Shown here in pieces: positions 30,251 through 41,615 of a stretch of 64,000 bases of DNA. Made by a program: the position numbers and the translations under genes. The notes beneath the pieces are model-generated. The model was not told the DNA's origin. It did not search any database and saw nothing but the letters and a program-made list of their open reading frames with translations. The stretch lies in assembly GCA_035048495.1 (NCBI GenBank), contig CM068553.1, positions 13,765,190 through 13,829,189 on the forward strand, written 5' to 3'. This DNA is from Euptelea pleiosperma. Taxonomy: Eukaryota > Streptophyta > Magnoliopsida > Ranunculales > Eupteleaceae. The stretch's first letter is position 1. The number at the start of each line of letters is the position of its first letter.

Positions 30251-31779
30251 AACTGCTACACCATTTGAGATTCCTCTTGGTATTAAGTATAAAGAAAAGC
30301 TTGTGGATATTCTTTCCACCCTACTCCCTTTGAGTACTGTTTGCTCTTTACATCTTACTCTTATTTTTATTTTCTAATCTTCGGAGAGTTTAACGTGTAG
30401 TTTTTAGGATTTTTTGTAGTTTTTTTATTTGTTAATTTTAGCGTAGATGCTTTCGTGCATTTATTTTATTTATATATAAAAATTAAAAATTAAAAATATT
30501 TTGTGTCGTATTAGGTGCATGCTTTTGAGTTGTGCATTTGCATTCATAAGATTCTAATTGATCGACCTTACTTCTAGAAAATCTCAAAATAGGGCATCGA
30601 CACTTGGTAGATGGAGAGGTACTAAATTACATGATAATATTTTAGAAATCTTTTTTACTATTTTTTAATTAGTGGAAAATTTATAATCTTGACTTGTACA
30701 ATTCACATGCACCACTGACTAATACTAGTTAGGACTAGGTTTGATTAATGGGATTGATCTAATACCATTTTAAGAATTAGGAGTAATCTATGCTTAACAT
30801 GATTTTCAATTTACTTGTTCTCATTTGCCTTAGTTGACTTTTTAATAATATATCATAAATTTGAGTTGACCATTGCCCTCCTTGAGAGAGAACATTTTCT
30901 ATGGAGAAGCTACTAGAAGTGGAAATATTACAAGATGCATCAAGGGATTGGTACGTCTATGCAGAAATTGTTGATTTCTCTTGAGCGTGAAAGTTACCAT
31001 TAGAAACAAGTGATAAATAGAAATACACTTGTAAAAGATGAGAACAAAAAGCAAAATAAAAAATAAGTGAATAAAAATAGCCATATTTGCTTCAAAAGAA
31101 AAAAATATAAAAGGTCAAAGACACTTGTATGAGAGAAAAGTGAGAACCCCCCTTGCTTGAAATTAGAGACTTCTGATTTTATTGATAAGTGCGAAGTTAT
31201 AACCAGAAATCCTACCTTGTTCCTCAATTAGTATTTAATTAGATCACAGTTATACACAAACTGGTAAATTTGACTTAATTGACAAATTTGCCTAGAATTG
31301 CATACTTATGATTAATTCTCACTTGAACCATTTAGTCAAGTCAAAAGTTCTTAGTTCTATAGCTGTCAATGCCTATTAATCAGAGAGTCTGTGTGTATTG
31401 CATTAAGCTTAATGTTTTATTTTTGTCTTTGTATTTTAAAATTCAATATTTTGATCTTTTTTAGTTATATATTGATAAGGAGAGGGTCTGTTTTAAAACA
31501 TATGAGAGTTTGAAAGAAGATTAGAGACAATTTGCTTTGGGTTAGATCCTTAGAAGTTGGTTTTAAAATCTCATTATTTTCTTTTCCAATAAAACGGAGG
31601 CTTCATGATTTTTTTTTTTGTCCAGAACCATATTTTTCTTCTCTAATCAATCGGGAACATTGGTCGATCGAATATGTTCATTTTCTGGAATCCGAGACAA
31701 ATTTTCTTTGTAAGCATAATTTATTATGCACTATTGTTTATGCTTTGTGTATTTTTTACAAGTAACAATAGTTGAAATT
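30251..31779. other. No gene seen; AT-rich
   Basis: No protein domain or structured repeat recognised on either strand. Confidence 0.45.
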
Positions 31780-31921
31780 TATGTATTGGATTATTTAATA
31801 TCTTTACATTTTAGGTTGAATTTTTAATGTAAATAAAAAGCTTGGCAAATGGCACTATAATTAAAGAATGTTCCAAGATGTTTGGCCTTCAACTACAAAA
31901 AATTAGAATAAATCTTTGATG

Positions 31922-32250
31922 ACGGAAGCTAACAAACGTTTGCATGGCCACGTAGAAGACTCTTAGAGACCATTGACTATATGGATGTTTGGTTCGTTCC
32001 TAGTTGGACCTACAGACCAAAACACATACTGGTTGGTGATTTATAACCATTGAATCTGAGTACCCTAAATAGCACTCCAATCCCACAGTTAAAAATCAAC
32101 CCAAGAAAAGACTCAAAAAATCCAACTGTTAGAAATCACCAATTAGACTAATTTTTGGTATGTACGTCCACCTAGGGATGGATGAAACAACCATACAGGC
32201 AATGACTTCTAAAAGTGTGCCACATGTCCATACCAGCATCCGTGAGGCTC
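31922..32250. mobile_element. Family P MITE with TTTGATGA ends
   Basis: Arms GACTCTTAGAGACCATTGAC and CTTCTAAAAGTGTGCCACATG. The outer ends are TTTGATGACGGA on the left and the complement of CCATCATCAAA on the right (to about 32263). It interrupts the duplicated block after CTACAAAAAATTAG, which resumes at AAAATTATGCCCAGG. Confidence 0.75.
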
Positions 32251-32488
32251 CATCATCAAAGATCTATTCAGAAAATTATGCCCAGGATGGCCTGCTAAGT
32301 ATTGGTGATGAAAGTGTGGCGACTAGTAAGCATGTGTAATCCAAATCTTCACAAAGTCATTTGCATTTCTATGTCATTTGTCACTTTTGATAATTTGGAG
32401 TGTTAAGTATTATATATGAAAATGGATAAATTAACGATGCAGGGCCTAGCATTGCAGTATAAATGGTTGTTTGAAAATGAAGGTGGAG

Positions 32489-32491
<3 letters not shown>

Positions 32492-32521
<30 letters not shown>
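32492..32521. repeat. (TA)n microsatellite
   Basis: About 15 TA units. Confidence 0.95.
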
Positions 32522-32523
<2 letters not shown>

Positions 32524-32949
32524 AAATTTTACATTGGGAAACCATAAGTTGTTACAAAAAACAAAACAAAAAAAAAAACGAATGAAAAAAACACTCCTTC
32601 CATAGAGGACTTTTTCCTAGACTTGTTGCCATTTTTTTTAAAATCATAGTTCAAAAGTATTTGGTACATTGGATGGTTATGGTCACTAATGAATTTTAAG
32701 TAGGAAATTCCCTTTTCTGCACAAAGATTCAAAACTTTTAATGTTTTCACTTAACAATGTACAAAAATAAAAATAAACTTTGTCCTTTATATATTACTAG
32801 TGGGCCTCATGTGCAATTGTAGGGGCCTTTTTGGAAGAAGTGGCAACATAATGAAGTTTCAACCCAATAGGCAATTTCGAAGATTAGTTAGGAGGGGTGA
32901 ATCTATAAATTATGAGAACTCAAGGAAAATTCTAAAATTAAAATTTTAT

Positions 32950-33240
32950 GTTGTCAAATGTAGAATAGATATGTAGTTATTGTTGTTTTGCAAATATAGA
33001 AGAAATGACATAGAAAGTAATTAAGTATAATTAAGGAACTATTTTAGAAATGTAGAAATAATGGCATGGTAAGTAGTTAAGTGAAACATGTTCTTTTACA
33101 ATATAAGCCACAATTTTGAAAATAGAGACGGAATGGCATGGGAAGAAATTGGGTAGTTAAAAGGAGTTTGAAAATATAGAAAAATGCATGGCGTGCACGG
33201 TAAGTAATTAGTGATTATGAAGGGACTCTATTAAAAATAT
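32950..33240. repeat. Degenerate tandem repeat
   Basis: Variants of AATATAGAAGAAATGACAT, ATGGCATGGTAAGTAGTTAA and ATGGCATGGGAAGAAATTG recur about every 70-80 bases. Confidence 0.45.
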
Positions 33241-33417
33241 ATTAATTTTTTAAAAATTAAAATATATTATTTAAAAATGAGTACGGATAATGGGTATTTA
33301 ATGATTTTTTTTTTTGTAGAAATGTATTTAATAAACTAACAAGGTGCCTCAGTGAGCCTCGCATGCTGCCCAAGTTTTGGCTTTAATAATGAGAAGAGCT
33401 TTGATGCCCGACGTCCC

Positions 33418-33745
33418 TCGTGAACTATGATGTGGACCACAATATGAGACATGGGGCACACTCTTAGAGACCATTGACCATATTGATGTTTGGCCCATCT
33501 CTAGGTGGACCTATATACCAAAATTCAGGCTGATTAACAATTTCTATCCATTAGATTAGAAACTTTTTCATGGTATAATTTTAACTGTGGATTTCGAGCA
33601 TTATTTGGGGTACTCATATCCAAAGGTTAGAAATCACTAATCAGGCTGGCTTTTGCTATGTAGGTCCACCTAGGGATGGGCCAAACATCCATTCGATCAC
33701 TAGTGTCTAAGAATGTGACACGTGGCTCACAACGTGGTCCATCAT
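33418..33745. mobile_element. Family P MITE
   Basis: Arms GGACCACAATATGAGACATG...CATATTGATGTTTGGCCCAT and CCAAACATCCATTCGATCAC...TGACACGTGGCTCACAACGT. The loop has GCATTATTTGGGGTACTC. Confidence 0.8.
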
Positions 33746-34010
33746 TAGCATTGATAATGGACATCCATTATCAAAGTTCTGCTCTTTAAATAAATAATGC
33801 TGAGTACAGTCAAGAGACATTCAATGAATTATTTGCTTTGATAGAAAGGAATTCCTACTTTATTTTTTTGGATGGGCAACTAATAGTGAATGGCATGCCC
33901 CAACTCAAGTTTTGGCTTTATCTATACTAATAGCGAACAAGCCACATTTGTGACGGTAAACGATTTTGTTCCATAATAGTAATAAATGATAAACAAATGT
34001 TGATATATAC

Positions 34011-35110
34011 CAGGGTTGCAACTTTGGCGGGCTCAATCGGAGCCCGATGTTGGGCTAGGGTTGGGTTGGCCCCTTCAGTACTCGGGTTGGGCTCGGGCCC
34101 AGATTTTGACAACCCGATCAAATCAGGTTGGGTTGAGACATGCTTGAGACAAATGCATGGAGGTGGCCCATTGTAAGATGTTCATCAAAGCACCAATGGC
34201 TTGACTTCAATTCTATATGAGAAAGTGAGCAATTGAAAAACTCATTGCTATGTTGCTGACAATGGAAATGCTTTTGAGTCTTGTATGAAGTTGTAAGTTT
34301 CACTAATGTGTAGATCTCGTTATGCTCTATACTTGTGTTACTATCCGCACTTGTGTTAATATATACAGCTAAAGGTAAATTATTTAGCAGTTATAGGAGC
34401 AAGATTACGTGGAGAATTTTGAACTTGTAATTCTTGTATGATATATTTATCATACGTTTACTCATGCTATTCTTACTAATATAATGACTAATGGATGTGG
34501 GGCCCACATGTAGATGAGTTAAGAGCTGATTTTTAGTGATGATATTCTTCTTAACATGGATATCAACTTCACAAAAAATCAGCACATTCTAACATTTGTA
34601 GTCTTATGAAAAGTAGATTGCAAGTTGAAAAACTTTGGACCGTCCAATTTCACCTTTAAATTTAAGTCCATATTTGATAGGGTTAGAAGTTTTAGAAATT
34701 GCTGATTTTTAGTGAGGATGATCTCCATGGTGAGAAGATCATCCTCGCAAAAAAATCAGCCCTTAACTCATCTCCATGTGGGCCTCATGTCCATTAGTAA
34801 TCTATTAGTAAGAATAGATTATATATATTGTTAATGTGGTCCTATTAAACAAGATGTGGAAATGAAGCTATTATTTAATAGCTAGCATAATGGTCATTGT
34901 ATTGACCAATAAACAATTTTAATAGGTAAAACATTTAGCAACCTTTCCAACCAATAAAAAAATTTAAGAAATCAACCTGACAATCTAATTGGGTTGGGCA
35001 CGGGATGGCAAATCTAGGCCCGACCAAGGGTTGGGTTGGGCTTGGGTTCAGAGCCTTGAAAATTGGGTTAGGCTATGGTTGACCCCCAACCCCCCAAAGT
35101 TGCAGCCCTA
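34011..35110. mobile_element. hAT-like element with GGGTTGGG-rich ends, carrying a family W MITE
   Basis: Ends CAGGGTTGCAACTTTGG and, as complement, TAGGGCTGCAACTTTGG. Flanks ATATATAC (34003-34010) and ATATTTAC (35111-35118), 7 of 8. The empty site is visible in copy A at 9046-9053 (GATATACAC region). No transposase frame seen. Confidence 0.82.
34467..34817. mobile_element. Family W MITE inside the hAT
   Basis: Arms CTATTCTTACTAATATAATG, ACTAATGGATGTGGGGCCCA and their near complements at 34760-34817. Diverged from the copy at 8087 but with the same internal order (GATGAGTTAAG, CTGATTTTTAGTGA). Confidence 0.8.
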
Positions 35111-35307
35111 ATATTTACAGGAGAAATCTAAGGTTTCTTTCTACTAGACCTCAGAATGGTCTACCGTCCGAGATCTACCCATGTGGTGCATGTGCAGGCA
35201 AGTAGGACAAACCATTCGATTAATGATCTGGTTAGATGACCATAACTATTGGATCTATAGCATGCTTCCGACGATCAGAAAGAATAGGGATTAGGACATG
35301 TGATCAA

Positions 35308-35397
35308 GTAAAACTTCTATCACAAGATGTGATCAAAACTGGATACAACCCACAATACGAGCCACATGGCACACTATTAGAGGGCACAATGACCGTG
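35308..35397. mobile_element. Left arm of a GAGTAAAACTT/family P MITE fused to a gene fragment
   Basis: CAAGTAAAACTTCTATCACA, then ACCCACAATACGAGCCACAT and GGCACACTATTAGAGGGCAC. The arm ends at ATGACC and gene-family sequence begins immediately. The right arm is missing. Confidence 0.7.
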
Positions 35398-35486
35398 AGA
35401 GGGTGACCATCACTCAACAGTCACCGCCAACCACACAACACAATCCGATGAAGCTAGCCTGCATGCCTTCTTCATGCTTGCACTAT
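35397..35486 (+). pseudogene. Small-gene family, broken copy 4 (C-terminal part only)
   Basis: Starts mid-gene at GAGAGGGTGACC (ERVT) and ends CATGCTTGCACTATAG, matching the last 30 or so codons of the intact copies. A frameshift separates ERVTITQQSPPTTQ from the restored tail SDEASLHAFFMLAL. The first two thirds are replaced by a MITE arm. The 3' flank (35487-35765) matches copies 1-3 and then stops where a Helitron array begins. It resumes at about 40520. Confidence 0.85.
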
Positions 35487-35765
35487 AGGCACATTTCTCC
35501 CTCTCTGTATAATCTAGACCTGGTACAAAGGTGTGCATCTATGCTTGCGTATTCTTTTTGAGGTTTCATAATGGGTTTTACTTTTTATTAGATTCTTAAA
35601 CTTCATGATTTTATATAATTTTGTTGGGTGTTTTTTGTTATCTGTGTTGTAAAGTTGAGCTAGTGAGGTTCAATCTCTGGTTGAAAAAGCGAGAAAAGCA
35701 CCTGGTTAGAATTGTTTAAGATTTAATCCTTCCAAGAAGCTTCTATAAGCTGAGTTCATCTTTAA
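35487..35765 (+). other. 3' flank of broken copy 4, first part
   Basis: GCACATTTCTCCCTCTCTGT, TTATCTGTGTTGTAAAGTTG, CACCTGGTTAGAATTG and GAGTTCATCTTTAA match the flanks of copies 1 and 3. It ends at the insertion of Helitron sequence. Confidence 0.7.
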
Positions 35766-35766
35766 C

Positions 35767-36479
35767 CAATGTTATTGAACTATACTAAAGCACGGGCGAA
35801 GAAATAAAAAATAAAAATATTAATAACTATTTAAAAAAAAGGTAAGTCATTTTTGCTCTTACCTTTCTTATCTTTGTATTTGAACTTTTGGAGAATTATT
35901 TTTGCTTCTGCGTTTTTTTGTGATAGTTGAAAGTATGACCGATTTTATAGAGGGAAGGCGAAGAAATAAAAAATAAAAATAGTAATAACTATTCAAAAAA
36001 AATATGTCTTCTTTGCTCTTACCTTTTTGATCTCTTCATTTGACCTTTTGGGAGTTTTTTTTTTTTGTTTCTACGATTTTTTTGTAAAAGCTGAAAGCCC
36101 GATCGATTTTATAGATGGAAGGTGGAGAGATGCTTTGGGAATGTAAGAACTGTTTTAGGAAAATGGTTAATAGAATAAATGAGAATGTGATAAGATGGAA
36201 GGCGTTTTAGAAAGATACTAATACTAATTACCTAATAGAGAGAAGTAGAAACGTTTTAGATGGGTATTATAGAGATTTTATGACTTTAAAGAATATTTAT
36301 TGGAGAAATGTTTTGAATAGAAAAGTTGTGATGTTCGAAGAGAGAGAGCGATGGGGAATGGAGATGAAAGGTTGGGAAAGTGAGAGAAAACAATGGGGAA
36401 GAGAGAGAGAAAAAGTATTGATGATGTGGCGTTCTGAGAGCAGAGAGTGCCACATCAACACTTCTTTGCTTTGTATAGA
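35767..36479 (-). mobile_element. Helitron-related element with 5' end at 36479
   Basis: On the minus strand the 5' end reads TCTATACAAAGCAAAGAAGT, then GTTGATGTGGCAC, like the heads near 49151 (TCTATACTAAAGCTCGAC) and 52462. An internal duplication of about 155 bp begins at 35795 and 35955 (GGCGAAGAAATAAAAAATAA). The left limit is where small-gene flank homology stops. Confidence 0.65.
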
Positions 36480-39400
36480 CTAGTGGGTGCCCCGTGCCAT
36501 TGGCACTCCTCGACAAAGAATTCGTCAAAATCAGGTGAGTGGCGGAGATCCACCGTCCATTTGGGGGAGGATTAGATCTCGGCCCTTCTTTGTTGATGCT
36601 TATAAGAGGAGGTATAAGTAGGGAGACAACCAATGTGTTTTGTTATATAGAATAGTAAATGGCCCATGCCCACGGCACTCTCCAACAAAAGCATTTGCAA
36701 AAATTGGGTGCCTTTGGCACTCAAACGGTATAACGGACTGGGGAGTTACCATTTTTTCCATTATAATGGCTGTTATAACGGATTGTAACGCACATAGGGA
36801 GAAATGGGAAAATAACAGAAATAACAAAAAATAACGATATTGAAATTTAAATTTTGAATAAAATGAGGCGGATTGAGTGGCTGAAATCTAATCGTCCCCT
36901 TTAGATCGATAGATTTGATCTCAACCACACTTTATCTAACCGTCCACGTTAGCGTGGGTGGCCCGTGCCCGCAGCACTTTCCGACAAAGTGTTTGTCAAA
37001 ATCGGGTGGGAGTTAATCTCATCCATCGATATGAAGCACACTGGATCTCAACCACTCATTATTGAAGCCATATAAGATAAGAGGGGTATATGAAAACCAT
37101 TAAATTTCTGCACCACTTTTTTTCGTTAAAATCATTAAAATCCGTTAAAATCTATTTTTTCCATTTTTGCTCTGGCCATTTCAATCCGTTTTAATGGTAA
37201 CACCCCTCTCGAGGCATAAAAGTAGGGCTCCAGAGCCTAACCCTTGGGCTATATGTAAATTCAACCCATTTCATTCCTTATATGTAGGTAAATAGTAGGG
37301 GACCCGTGCCCAAGGCACTCATCGACAAAGTGTTTGTCAAAATTGGGTGTGAGTGGCTGAGATCCACCGTCCATTTGGTGTGATAAGATCTCGGTCATCC
37401 TTTATGAAGCCGGATAAGAGGGGGTGACAACTGTCCTATTTTGTTATATAGACTAGTGGGTGCCCCGTGCCATCAGCACTCCTCGACAAAGAATTTGCCA
37501 AAATCAGGTGAGTGGCGGAAATCCACCGTCCATTGGGGGGAGGATTAGATCTCGGCCCTTCTTTGTTGATGCTTATAAGAAGAGGTATAAGTAGGGAGAC
37601 AACCAATGTGTTTTGTTATATAGAATAGTAAATGGCCCATGCCCGCGGCACTCTCCAACAAAAGCGTTTGCAAAAATTGGGTGCCTTCGGCACTCAAACG
37701 GTAAAATGGACTGTGGTGTTACCGTTTTTTCCATTATAACGGATTGTAACACACAGAGGGAGAAATGAGAAAATAACAGAAATAACAAAAAATAACGTGT
37801 TGAAATTTAAATTTTGAATAAATTGAGGTCAAATGAGGCGGATTGAGTGGCTGAAAACTAACCGTCCACATTAGATCGATGGATTTGATCTCAACCACTC
37901 TTTATCTAACCATCCACATTAGATGGATAGATAAGATAAGAGAATACAATTGAGTTGTCTTGATATATGCGTGGGTGGCCCGTGGTGTTTCAATCCGTTT
38001 TAACGGTAACACCACTCTTGAGGCAGAAAGAGTGGGGCTCCTGAGCCTGACCCTTGGGCTATATGTAAATCCAACCCATTTCATTCCTTATATATAGGTA
38101 TATATTAGGTGACCTGTGCCCGCGGCACTCATCGACAAAGTGTTTGTCAAAATTGGATGTGAGTGGCTGAGATACCGTCCATTTGGTGTGATAAGATCTC
38201 GGCCATCCTTTATGAAGCCGGATAAGACAAGGAGACAACCGTCCTATTTTGTTATATAGACTAGTAAATGGCCCGTGCCCACGGCACTCTCCAACAAAAG
38301 AGTTTGCAAAAATTGATTGCTTTCGACACTCAAACGGTATAACGGACTGGGGCGTTACCTTTTTTCCATTATAACTGTTGTTATAACGGATTGTAATGCA
38401 CAGAGGGAAAAATGAAAATATAATAGAAATATAACGGTGTTAAAATTCAAATTTTGAATAAATTGACGTCAAATGAGTGGGAGTGAATGAATAAAATGAG
38501 GGGGATTGAGTGGCTGAAATCTAACCGTCCACATTAGATGGATGGATTTGATCTCAACCACTGTTTATCTTATGAAGCAGGATAAGATAAGAGAATACAA
38601 CTGAGTTATTTTGTTATATGTGTGGGTGGCCCATGCCCGCGGCACTCTCCAACAAAGTGTTTGTCAAAATCAGGGGGGAGTTAATCTCAGCCACTCATTA
38701 TTGAAGCTATATAAGATAAGAGGGGGAATAAGACAACCACTGTCACTTGTTATATATATAGATAGTGGGTGGCCCGTGCCCACAGCACTCTCCAACAAAG
38801 CGTTTGCCAAAATCGAGTGTGAGTGGCTGAGATCCACCGTCTATTTTGGAGATAAGATCTTGGCCCTTCTTTGTTGAAACATATAAGAGGGGGGTATAAG
38901 TGGGGAGACATTAACTTCCCTATTTTGTTATATAGACTAGTGGGTGCCTCGTGCCATCGGCACTCTTCGACGAAGAATTTGTCAAAATCAAGTGAGTGGC
39001 AGAGATCCCGTGCATTTGGGGGAGGATTAGATCTCAGCCCTTCTTAGTTGATGCTTGTAAGAGGAGGTATAAGTAGGGAGACAACCAATGTGTTTTGTTA
39101 AATGGCCTATGCCCACGGCACTCTTCGACAAAAGCGATTGCAAAAATTGGGTGCCTTTGGCACTCAAACGGTATAACGGACTGGGGCATTACCGTTTTTT
39201 CCATTATAACAATAGTTATAATGGATTGTAACGCACAGAGGGAGAAATTGGAAAATACCAGAAATAACAAAAAATAAGTGTTGAAATTTAAATTTTGAGT
39301 AAATTGAGGTCAAATGAGACGGATCGAGTGGCTGAAATCTAACTGTCCACATTAGATCGATGATTTGATCTCAACCACTCTTTTTCTAACCGTCCACATT

Positions 39401-40516
39401 AGATGGATGGATACGATAAGAGAACACAATTGAGTTGTCTTAATATATGCGTGGGTGGCCCGCGCCCGCTGCACTTTCCGACAAAGTGTTTGGCAAAATC
39501 GGGTGGGAGTTAATCTCAGCCATCAATATGAAGCATAGTGGATTTCAGCCACTCATTATTGAAGCCATATAAGATAAGAGGGGTATAAGACAACCACTGT
39601 CACTTGTTATATAGATAGTGGGTGGCCAATGCCCACGGCACTCTCCAACAAAGCGTTTGTCAAAATTGAGTGTGAATGGCTGAGATCCACCATCTATTTG
39701 GGGGATAAGATCTCAGCCCTTCTTTGTCTAAATAGATAAGAGGGGGTATAAGAGGGGGAGACAACTTCCCAGTTTTGTTATATAGACTAGTAAATGGCCC
39801 GTGCCCACGGCACTCTCTGACAAAAGCGTTTGCAAAAATTGGGTGTCTTCGGCACTCAAACGGTATAACGGACTGGGGTGTTACCGTTTTTTCGATTATA
39901 AAGGATTGTAACGCACAGAGGGAGAAATAGAAAATTACAGAAATAACCGGATTATAACGCACAGAGGGAGAAATAGAAAAATAACAGAAATAACAAAAAG
40001 AACGGTGTTGAAATTCAAATTTTGAATAAATTGAGGTCAAATGAGGTGGATCGAGTGGCTGAAATCTAACCGTCAACATTAGATCGATGGATTTGATCTC
40101 AACCACTCTTTCTCTAACCGTTCACATTAGATGGATGGATAAGATAAGAGAACACAACTGAGTTGTCTTGTTATATGCGTGGGTGGCCCGTGCCCGCAGT
40201 ACTTTCCGACAAAGTGTTTGTCAAAATCAGATGGGAGTTAATCTCAGCCATCGATATGAAGCATAGTGGATCTCAGCCACTCATTATTGAAGCCATATAA
40301 GATAAGAGGGGTACTATATGATAACCACTGTCACTTGTTATATAGATAGTAGGTGGCCAGTGCCCACGACACTCTCCAACAAAGCGTTTGTCAAAATTGG
40401 GTGTGAATGGCTGAGATCCACCATCTATTTGGGGGATAAGATCTCAGCCCTTCTTTGTCTAAATAGATAAGAGGGGGTATAAGTGGGGAGACAACTTCCC
40501 TGTTTTGTTATATAGA
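36480..40516 (-). mobile_element. Head-to-tail Helitron array of about 17 units
   Basis: In plus coordinates each unit starts CTAGTGGGTG-CCCGTGCC or a variant and ends GTTATATAGA. On the minus strand this is a Helitron 5' end (TCTATATAAC), a short body, a GC-rich hairpin (GGCAC...GTGCC type) and CTAG, immediately followed by the next TCTATA. Exact CTAG junctions are at 36480, 37453, 38261, 38937 and 39787. Others are diverged (36652, about 36954, 37291, 37625, 37970, 38105, 38620, 38763, 39101, 39450, 39616, 40177, 40347). Four unit types recur in the order A (172 bp), B (300-390), C (about 166) and D (about 170), so there is a higher-order repeat. No RepHel coding. Confidence 0.82.
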
Positions 40517-40690
40517 TATACAGATAGCAACATACGTACACCCATTATTTTTCCACCAGCCGGCGCCCCCACCAACAATAAAGGCTGTAGTAAGAAAGAA
40601 AAATCTAGAGTCTCACTAGGGTAGACCCAAAAACCGATGTTCACCATTCATGTAACTGTACGTGACTCACGGGTGAGTGAGTGGCATATC
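40517..40690 (+). other. 3' flank of broken copy 4, second part
   Basis: CACCCATTATTTTTCCACC, CAACAATAAAGGCTGTAGTA, GAGTCTCACTAGGG and TACGTGACTCACGGGTGAG match 20655-20755 after copy 1 in the same order. So the Helitron block lies inside what was one continuous flank. Confidence 0.75.
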
Positions 40691-40693
40691 CAG

Positions 40694-41011
40694 AATCACA
40701 GCTCACAATACGAGCCACGTGGCACACTATTAGATTGCACTGACCGTATGGATATGTTTGGCCAGTCCCTCGGTGACCTGCAAAGCAAAAATCAGCCTGA
40801 CTAGTGATTTAGAGCCTTCAAATAACGCTCAATAATGCTCAAATTCCTACTGTTAAAATCAACCCATGAAAATAACTTCAATCCAATGCTTAGAAATCAC
40901 TGATCAGGCTGATTTTTGGTTTGCAGATCCACAGATGGACTGACCAAACATCCATACGGTCAGCACTCTCTAAGAATGTGCCACGTGGCTTGTATTGTGT
41001 GCTGTGATCGG
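40694..41011. mobile_element. Family P MITE
   Basis: Arms ATCACAGCTCACAATACGAG, CCACGTGGCACACTATTAGA and GCACTCTCTAAGAATGTGCC, ACGTGGCTTGTATTGTGTGC. A G-box sits in each arm. Confidence 0.88.
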
Positions 41012-41045
41012 CTTCGCTCACATTATGCAGTGAGTGAATGTGGTC

Positions 41046-41372
41046 AGGTACCACCCACAATATAAGCCACGTGGTAATTTATTAGAGGACACTGACCGCA
41101 TAGATGTTTGGCCAATGCCTAGGTAGACCTAAAAACCGAAAATCAACTTGATCAGTGATTCCCTAGCGTTAGTTGAAGTCATTTTCGTTGGTTGATTTTA
41201 ACAGTAGGAATTGGAGCATTATTTACCATTATTTCCGTACAAAGATCCAAAGGCTTGAAATCACTAATCAGGCTGATTTTTGGTTTGTATTTCCACTTAC
41301 GAATTGGTCAAACATTTATACGGTCAGTGTCCTCTAATAAATTACCACGTGGATTATATTGTGGGTTGTCAG
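41046..41372. mobile_element. Family P MITE
   Basis: Arms CACCCACAATATAAGCCACG, TGGTAATTTATTAGAGGACA and the complement at TGTCCTCTAATAAATTACCA, CGTGGATTATATTGTGGGTT. The pairing of about 50 bases is nearly perfect. Confidence 0.9.
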
Positions 41373-41615
41373 GCAAGTCTTACTCGTCACAATCCCAAGA
41401 AGTTTTACTCAGTGGGAATGGTCCTCGGGTTTCACACCGAAAAAAGTACCAGGCTCGTCATCCAAACTATTGAGTAAAACTTACCGGACTACCAGTGGTC
41501 TGGTAGCTCCCAGACCACACACAAGTTGTTGGACGCGTGTTCATTGTACGGTTGCAAGTTGCATCGGCACGAGCCCCTCACTTTAATCTATTTACAAAAA
41601 CAAAAATAAAATTGT

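Larger units (their letters stand above)
31780..35300 (+). repeat. Segmental duplication, copy B, expanded by insertions
   Basis: Homologous to 6405-9260 with blocks in the same order. It contains a family P MITE (31922-32250), a 1.2-kb insertion (about 32790-33983) and a hAT (34011-35110) that copy A lacks. Confidence 0.68.

Noticed and set aside
32798..33940. Helitron between CTAGTGGGCC (32797) and TCTATACTAATAGC (33917)
   Set aside because: The two putative ends have incompatible orientations, so they cannot belong to one element.
36480..40516. CRISPR-like or simple satellite array
   Set aside because: Units are 160-390 bp with Helitron 5' and 3' termini at each junction; no short repeat/unique spacer alternation.
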